The position numbers were made by a program, and so were the translations under genes. This document shows, piece by piece, positions 58,258 to 64,000 of a DNA stretch of 64,000 nucleotides. The notes below the pieces were generated by a model, which worked only from the letters and a program-made list of their open reading frames with translations, did not search any database and had not been told where the DNA came from. How positions within the stretch are numbered: position 1 is the first letter of the stretch; every line of letters begins with the position of its first letter. Source of the stretch: Cricetomys ansorgei (Eukaryota > Chordata > Mammalia > Rodentia > Nesomyidae); assembly GCA_026225945.1 (NCBI GenBank), contig JAMJFZ010001797.1, forward strand, positions 1,903,501 through 1,967,500. Reading direction: 5' to 3'.

Positions 58258-58528
58258 ACATGGTGTGGACGCCCGCCTCACCTGCAAGGAAGACGCCGCA
58301 CACAGGATTCTTCTGGTTCACGCTTTATTGAGGACAGCAGTTCAATTAAGTGTTGAGAGCGAAAGACCCTGATTGCAAAAGGCACCCTGCTTATATAGAG
58401 CATAGGGCTACGTGACCGTCAATGATTGGATACTCGTCCAGACCCTCATTAGCATGGAGGGAGGCGGCAAGGACTGCTCACCAGCGCCTGCGCTGTAACT
58501 TGTTTACTCCAAATGCGAGCAAGAAGAA
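58258..58528 (-). mobile_element. ERVK/IAP-like solo LTR with intact promoter signals
   Basis: Read on the minus strand the order is a CCAATC box (complement of 58,424-58,429), CTATATAAGC TATA box (complement of about 58,390-58,399), an AATAAAG polyadenylation signal (complement of 58,323-58,329), GAAGAATCC and a GTCTTCCTTGCAGGTGAGGC end. This closely follows the U3-R-U5 layout of IAP-type LTRs. No flanking provirus is present. It is less decayed than most repeats here. The low-coordinate edge is near 58,258. The other edge meets a B1 and may be truncated. Confidence 0.75.
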
Positions 58529-58530
58529 CC

Positions 58531-58639
58531 TGTTTGTTTGAGACAGAGTCTCACCATGTAGCCCTGGCTGGCTTGGCTGGCACGTACAGAGATCTCTGCC
58601 TGTCACGGCCCCCAAGGGCTGCGACTGAAGGCGTGCACT
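58531..58639 (-). repeat. B1 SINE, truncated
   Basis: TTTGAGACAGAGTCTCACCA, TGTAGCCCTGGCTGGCTTGG, GTACAGAGATCTCTGCCTGT, then AAGGCGTGCAC. The head beyond this point is missing. Confidence 0.85.
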
Positions 58640-59257
58640 CTTTTTGTTTGTTTACTTCTGATGCTAACCATTCTGGTAGATTCCCCTGATGATTTTGGAT
58701 CATTGGACAAATGGCCCCCATCTACCCCACAAATAAACCGCCTCATTACTTCTATTGCCTCGTCCTTGGAGAGTAGGTGTTTCAAGGATAAATAAAGCAA
58801 TTTTCACGGCTCACTGTCCTTATATTTAAAGTGCCCTCCCCCCGGTCCAGTTCACCCTCGCTCTGCCTCCTACCATCTCCAGCCTCTCAGCCTTGAGGTG
58901 AAGGAGCTCTCTCTAATGACTTCCCCCATCCCCCTTTTTCATGACACTAGAAGCTCGGAAAACAGGAGCTGAAGTTCAAGCAAAAATCAGTATTGTGTCT
59001 CTTACACTCATTACACAGCAGTTTAACAACTGACGATGGACTCCAAGCCATTAGACCTGAATCTGACCATGGTGGGTTCATCTCGAGGTTTCTGCGTTTG
59101 CTTGAAGACAGCAGTGAGCACTGCTCCTCTGACAGGCTGTGCCTCCCCTTGTGCCCTCTAGATGGTGCTGTACACCCTTAAGCCAGAGTCAGCTGAGACA
59201 TCTTCAACATCCCTTGCTCCAAAGGAAACACACTTTTCCAAAGCTGAGCCTCTAGAC
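58640..59257. other. unique sequence, no gene seen
   Basis: Nothing recognised. Confidence 0.4.
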
Positions 59258-59471
59258 CAGTGGTTCTCAACCTGTGGGTCGCCGTTCTGTGGGGCGGGGG
59301 GTGGGGAGGGGGTCGCCCAATACACCCTGCACATCAGACATTTGCATCGTGATTCATAACAGTAGCAAAATTATAGTTATGAAGTAGCTGAGACTAATTG
59401 TGTGGTTGGGGATCGCCACGACGTGAAGAACTGCATCAAAGGCTCACAGCATCAGGAAGGCGGAGAACACG
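59258..59471 (+). mobile_element. URR1-type hAT element, decayed
   Basis: Starts CAGTGGTTCTCAACCTGTGG as in the copy at 5.2 kb, shares TAACAGTAGCAAAATTATAG, TTATGAAGTAGC and GTGTGGTTGGGGATCGCCAC, and ends at a mutated inverted repeat (GGCGGAGAACACG). A G-rich stretch at 59,292-59,313 replaces the expected GGTCGAACGACC region. Left flank CTCTAGAC, right CTCAGACA. Confidence 0.85.
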
Positions 59472-60496
59472 CTCAGACAAAACCCGCTGATCTTCCCTGA
59501 GCTGACTTTTGGAAAGCTATAGAATCTACAGAGTCATATCAAGTCTGGGTGCATCCCGGTAGCTGCTTTAAGGCCACCATGCTCCGGCCCCTCGTCCCCC
59601 AACCATCGCTCTGTAAGTAAGCCACATAAACTTTGGTTCCTCAGAGGGAACTTTGGTAGACTCATACCTTGAATTGTTGTTGGAGCTGTAGGAAGAACCC
59701 ATAGCCGGCATGCTTCGGTTTTGAAATGTTTACTGAATAGTGACAGGGCAGAGGTCTCTAACCTGATGACCTTAGTTTTGATTCCTGGGGATAGCTGATA
59801 GAAGGAGAGAACTGAATTCCATACACAAAATAATAAATATATCTGGGAAGATGAATGTAAAGGGGATAACTTGCGATGGTCAGAAATAAAATAATTACAT
59901 GTAGTAGAGTATTGGAACCTGTCTCCAGGTGTTGTAAAGCCGTGTGCATTATCTGTGCAGTGAATGATTGATTGCTGTATGTGCCTGTAACTTTAAGAGC
60001 GTTGCTTTTCACAGCCGCTTGGGGAAAGGTGCTTCCTAAAGCTTTTACAGACTGCTTCTCTCTATAAATGCTAGCTTGGTGCTAGTAACTGTTAAAGATT
60101 TGCTTCTCGATAGCCTGTACCTGTTTACAGCCTTCAACCAGAACATTTGATGTTCAAAATACCTTGCCCTCCGAAAATTTCAAGTTAAGACATTTATTTA
60201 CGATATTGCAAACGGTGAGTCCTTATCATCGTTGAAGCCTTCTGCAGCTGGAACCTAGGGAACACCTCAGCCTTGACTTCAGCCTTCTTGGCACCAAGTC
60301 AGCTGGCTAGAGCTGCAAGTATGAGGTTCCGTTCATTAATGCAAATAAGGTCTTTGTGTAAGTAGGGAGATCACATTCTCCGAGTCAAACTGCCAGAGAG
60401 GCTGGTCCATCTGCCTAGGTGGTTCAGGCTTTACATCTCATAGATTGTCTTTGTGTTCTTATTGAACCCACTCAAGAATAATAACTGCTATAGTCA
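59472..60496. other. unique sequence, no gene seen
   Basis: AT-rich in places. Nothing recognised. Confidence 0.4.
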
Positions 60497-60634
60497 CAGA
60501 TCTATAGGCCAGAGGAGGGTGTCAGAACCCTGGAACAGGAGTAAGACAGTTGTGAGCTGCCATGTGGGTGCTGGGAGCTGAACCTGGGTCCTCTGGAAGA
60601 GCAGCCAGTGCTCTTAACCACTGAGCCATCTCTT
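60497..60634 (-). repeat. B2-type SINE, 3'-truncated
   Basis: GGCCAGAGGAGGGTGTCAGA, ACCCTGGAACAGGAG, GTGAGCTGCCATGTGGGTGC, TGGGAGCTGAACCTGGGTCC, AGAGCAGCCAGTGCTCTTAA and CCACTGAGCCATCTCT at the head. The tail half is absent. Confidence 0.92.
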
Positions 60635-61153
60635 TTTGAGGTAGCACTCCTGTCTCCACACCCCAAGTCCTGAGATTAATTTATTACTGACATCCTGTCA
60701 TTTTATGGGATTTCCTAGGGACATTTTTTTAAATACCCATCCAAGAGGAGGGACTACAGGCACTACAGGACTACAGGGACTACTACTGCGCCCTGCTGAG
60801 CACAGTAGAGTAGATATTACGAACCAAGTGCAAAAGATTTGTTGTTACTTCATCTCTCCATGGCTAATAGAGACTCCACAGTGTGGTGTGACAAGTCTGT
60901 GAGTTTGTATCATATGCTGGAAACTTCCACCGATATTAAATCCGAGCATATTACTTAATGTCACATGGTGCAAATTGTTTCTCCAACACAAATGATTGCA
61001 ATCTGTTAAGTTATATAGAGGATTTTTTTGTTTTTTTTTTTTTTCCTGTTGCAACTTCACATTCAATTAACTTCCGATATAATGAACTGCTTTGTTTTCT
61101 GAAGGGTTTTAGACTTCATGTTTATTAGATACAAGTACAGCTGCCTTTGGTCT
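60635..61153. other. unique sequence, no gene seen
   Basis: A near-tandem ACTACAGG / GGACTACAG cluster lies at 60,752-60,785. A T run lies at about 61,023-61,044. Nothing else recognised. Confidence 0.4.
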
Positions 61154-61392
61154 CTGTGATGGTTAGGTTTTTTGTTTGTTTGTTTGTTTGTTTGTTTTCC
61201 AACTTGACACAAGCTAGAATCATCTGAGAAGAGGGAACCTCAACTGAGAAAGTCTACAGTACATTTTCTTGATTGCTGATGCAGGAGGGCCCAGCCCACT
61301 GTGGGTGGTGCCAGCCCTGCCGGTGGGTGGGCCTGGGTTACATAAGAAGGCAGGCTGGCTTTGCTTTGGATTTTATCACAGCAGTAGAACGC
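61154..61392 (+). mobile_element. rodent LTR (same family as 8.4 kb), truncated
   Basis: TGTGATGGTTAGG start, a (GTTT)n expansion at 61,170-61,198, AACTTGACACAAGCTAGAAT, ATTTTCTTGATTGCTGATGC, AGGAGGGCCCAGCCCACTGT, GGGTGGTGCCAGCCCTGCCG, then the end region ATTTTATCACAGCAGTAGAA. The central GTAAGCAGCG...TTCCTGCCC section present in the 8.4-kb copy is missing. Confidence 0.7.
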
Positions 61393-62077
61393 ACAGTAGC
61401 TTTTGCGCCTCCGATAAAATTTGTATGTCCTTGCATTTTAAAATTATAGGATTTCTGAGAATAGTATTTTGGATTTGCAAGAATTTTCTTTCATCTTTTT
61501 GAATATTTTCACTGTTGTATGGCGCTGTCCTCCAGGCCAAACTGTCACCATCTTCGTGAATTTAGCCACACCTATTCACCGAGGATAACTTCAGTTGGGT
61601 TGTTGGCTATTGAATTCCCTCTTGGAAGGACAGGATGGGGAGGGATGTGGGACCTCATCTGAGTAGTCAGCTACTAACCCTTCTAACCAGTTGTATGCGG
61701 TTCTGCCCTAATTGCATGTCAGAGTAAAGAGGCAGGAAGGGGATTCCATCTGCACCACCGTAGGGGAGACCTATGGATTCAGCCGCAGTGTGGGCATTGT
61801 TAGCTGTGTGTTCTAGTTACTTCTTTTCCATATGAGAAGCCAAGAGCTTGCTATACTTTACATCAGTGAGAGAATCAGTCAAAGCACCCAGATCTCTCCC
61901 AGATGACATCGTCTGACCCGGAGAGATGCCTGCTGGTGACACACAGTTTTAAAGCATCGTTGTTTGGGGTTACTGTGTTACATAGGGAGTCACAGGAATG
62001 GCGGGTTGATTTAGGGAGATGGTGCTGGCGGTGAGAGTTGTGGATGTTGGAGCAGTTGCTACTCATACAGGTTTCTT
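61393..62077. other. unique sequence, no gene seen
   Basis: Nothing recognised. Confidence 0.4.
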
Positions 62078-62153
62078 CTGTGGACTCTAACTCACGGAGA
62101 TCCACTTGTCTCTCTGCCTCTGAGTGCTAAAAGCATGCATCACTGTGCCCAGC
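62078..62153 (-). repeat. B1 SINE fragment
   Basis: CTGTGGACTCTAACTCACGG, AGATCCACTTGTCTCTCTGC, CTCTGAGTGCTAAAAGCATG and CATCACTGTGCCCAGC are the reverse complement of the 5' half of B1. Confidence 0.75.
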
Positions 62154-62254
62154 TTGTAGCAACCCTTTAGGCTCTTCTAAGGTAACTTAATTTTAGATTT
62201 TTTATTATTTTTTTTAAAACTTCTATGACAAGAGCTGCACCAATGAAGAAAGTG

Positions 62255-62282
62255 ACACACACACACACGCCCCCCCCCCCCC
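62255..62282. repeat. (CA)n and C tract
   Basis: Eight CA units, then GC and a run of about thirteen C. Confidence 0.9.
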
Positions 62283-62430
62283 TAGCAACCACTAACTGAA
62301 TCTTAGCTGCTTGATCTGCCCCATAGGCTTCCCAAAGCAGGCTGGTCAGAAGCCAGAACCCTAGGGAGCTGCTGAAGTGTACAGATAAACCCCTTCTTAG
62401 AAGTCATGAGCTGAGCTGAACCTGAGGTTG

Positions 62431-62912
62431 CAGCTTCTGGGGGTGTCTGCCTGGTCCACACCACCTCTGTGTTTTGTGGAGTCCGGTCTTCTGGGGGTGT
62501 CTGCCTGGTCCACACCGCCTCTGTGTTTTGTGGAGTCTGGTCTTCTGGGGGTGTCTGCCTGGTCCACACCACCTCTGTGTTTTGTGGAGTCTGGTCTTCT
62601 GGGGGTGTCTGCCTGGTCCACACCACCTCTGTGTTTTGTGGAGTCTGGTCTTCTGGGGGTGTCTGCCTGGTCCACACCACCTCTGTGTTTTGTGGAGTCT
62701 GGTCTTCTGGGGGGGTACCTGCCTGGTCCACACCGCCTCTGTGTTTTGTGGAGTCTGGTCTTCTGGGGGTGTCTGCCTGGTCCACACCGCCTCTGTGTTT
62801 TGTGGAGTCTGGTCTTCTGGGGGGTACCTGCCTGGTCCACACTGCCTCTGTGTTTTGTGGAGTCTGGTCTTCTGGGGGGTACCTGCCTGGTCCACACCGC
62901 CTCTGTGTTTTG
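62431..62912. repeat. 54-bp minisatellite, nine copies
   Basis: CTTCTGGGGG starts at 62434, 62488, 62542, 62596, 62650, 62704, 62760, 62814 and 62869, so the spacing is 54 bases except for two small length changes (56 and 55). Units 1-5 and 7 carry GGGGGTGTCTGCC; units 6, 8 and 9 carry a longer G run with TACCTGCC. Within each unit CACACC is followed by A or G, and unit 8 has a further change. As 54 is divisible by three and no stop occurs, frames of 148-221 codons are open on both strands; their peptides are just 18-residue tandem repeats. No evidence that any is translated. Confidence 0.95.
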
Positions 62913-63278
62913 CTCTTTGAGTTTGATCTTGAGTTCTCCAGCATCTACCAAGATCCTCAGCTCCCCAAGCCAGGTGAGTTCATCATCAGCCCCTGCGTCT
63001 CAGCAGCGCTGTGCGTGAAGATCCTTTTACTCCTTGGGGAACAGAAGGGAGTTGAGGATGATGCCCTCCTGGTGATGGAAGTCTTGCTCAGAGAGGCATT
63101 TCTGGCTCAGCTTTTCCCTGTTGTTTCAGGATAGGTATCTCTCTTCCAGATTTGTGATCAGAAGGATTCTACTGGTTTCTGTTTTTGTTTTTTTTTACTG
63201 GTGGGAATTGATCTGTCTGTTGGTGTTTGTGTGGTGCATCCATGGAACAAGGACCATTGTGTTCCTTTGATCTACTGT

Positions 63279-63281
<3 letters not shown>
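62913..63281. other. flank of minisatellite, possible coding-like tail not called
   Basis: One plus-strand frame continues from the minisatellite to 63134 with a non-repetitive 70-residue end of mixed composition (Leu- and Val-rich). The frame has no credible start outside the array and the end matches no family I know. An AGGTGAGT donor-like string lies at about 62,972. Confidence 0.35.

Positions 63282-63327
<46 letters not shown>
63282..63327. repeat. (TA)n microsatellite, about 23 units
   Basis: Uninterrupted TA dinucleotides. Confidence 0.97.
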
Positions 63328-63328
<1 letters not shown>

Positions 63329-64000
63329 CAAAGTGTATTTAAAGAAAGCTATTATATATACATACATTAAATAGCTTTAAGTAGCGTGATGTAATGAATG
63401 CCTTCTAAGATTGTAATACCCTGAAGTTAAGGAAACTATTCTAGAAAGATATGTTTTGTGCTAATTATCTACATACATTAGCATACAGTCATAGGGTTAC
63501 TAAAATGTAGGTGGTAAAATGTAAGGCAGGTGCATTATTTTCCAAAACAAATCTTAAGGAGTAAGTCCCCTACCTGGTATAGTTTATACACAACATGTTT
63601 ATATTTTCCTCCAAACAGGACTTTTTTTTTCTGCATCACACGAATTCATACACGTGAAGCATTTCTAAAGCATATAGAAGCAAAAACAAGAAAATAATTC
63701 TCTATGCTCCATCTGTTCTGGATGGCTGAGCGTGCCGCGGGCCAGCCACGTATTCCATGGTAGCTTCTTCAGACATTAAAATGATGGGACTCCCCAAGCA
63801 GAAAATGAAAACCACGAAACAGGGGCAGAATAGCAAGCATTACTTCTGTTTCGTCAAACACAGGATTTAAATACACAATTACACAGCTTTGGTTTTTTGA
63901 GTTCTGACATTTAAATTTCATCCCTTCCAATCACTGTAGCTGTCCTTTGGAAAATAACGAACTTGAGATGGACTGAAATGAGTCCACTGGTCCCGGGGAT
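63328..64000. other. AT-rich unique sequence, no gene seen
   Basis: No repeat or exon recognised. 63,750-64,000 reads as ordinary single-copy sequence and could be tested for conservation. Confidence 0.4.

Noticed and set aside
62303..63134. Overlapping frames of 148-221 codons
   Set aside because: They arise from the 54-bp period. The reading frame changes meaning where spacing is 55 or 56, and several frames are open simultaneously.

Overview
The window looks like gene-poor nuclear DNA from a muroid rodent (mouse, rat, hamster or vole type). The evidence is the repeat content. There are many tRNA-derived B2-type SINEs, 7SL-derived B1 SINEs, B4/ID-type SINEs, rodent MaLR LTRs of MT type, two copies of the rodent URR1 hAT element, rodent L1 3' ends, and a solo LTR resembling the IAP/ERVK group. 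CpG is sparse and simple repeats are abundant. The B1 and B2 forms do not let me choose a genus.

I find no protein-coding gene, no tRNA, rRNA or snRNA gene, and no CRISPR array. The longest open frames (about 150-420 codons) mostly lie in three tandem-repeat arrays: about 3.4-4.2 kb, 9.4-10.2 kb and 62.4-62.9 kb. They are open because the repeats lack stop codons; in the first and third arrays the unit is also at or close to a multiple of three. The remaining frames are short and resemble no family I know. The window is best read as intergenic or deep-intronic sequence.

Layout. 0-7 kb: unique sequence with B1, B2, B4 and ID fragments, a 26-copy TG-rich minisatellite on a SINE tail, and one URR1. 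7-13 kb: an old L1 remnant, a rodent LTR, a 780-bp TG-rich array abutting a B4, then a nest in which a rodent L1 3' UTR is split by an LTR-like insertion and followed by an MT-type LTR. 14-18.5 kb: a dense SINE and old-L1 cluster followed by ancient MaLR/MLT1 LTRs. 18.5-47 kb: mostly unique sequence with scattered old MIR, L2 and L1 fragments, one B1, one B2 and several G-rich tracts. 47-54 kb: a candidate LTR containing a short telomere-like motif, then B2 and B1 copies, one with a clear target-site duplication. 54-59.5 kb: two MT-type LTRs in opposite orientation, a B4 carrying a perfect 26-bp palindrome, the ERVK-like solo LTR, a B1 and the second URR1. 60-64 kb: B2, LTR and B1 fragments, a nine-copy 54-bp minisatellite and a long TA tract.

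Repeat names are from memory of consensus features and were not checked by alignment, so subfamilies are left open and boundaries are good to about 5-30 bases.
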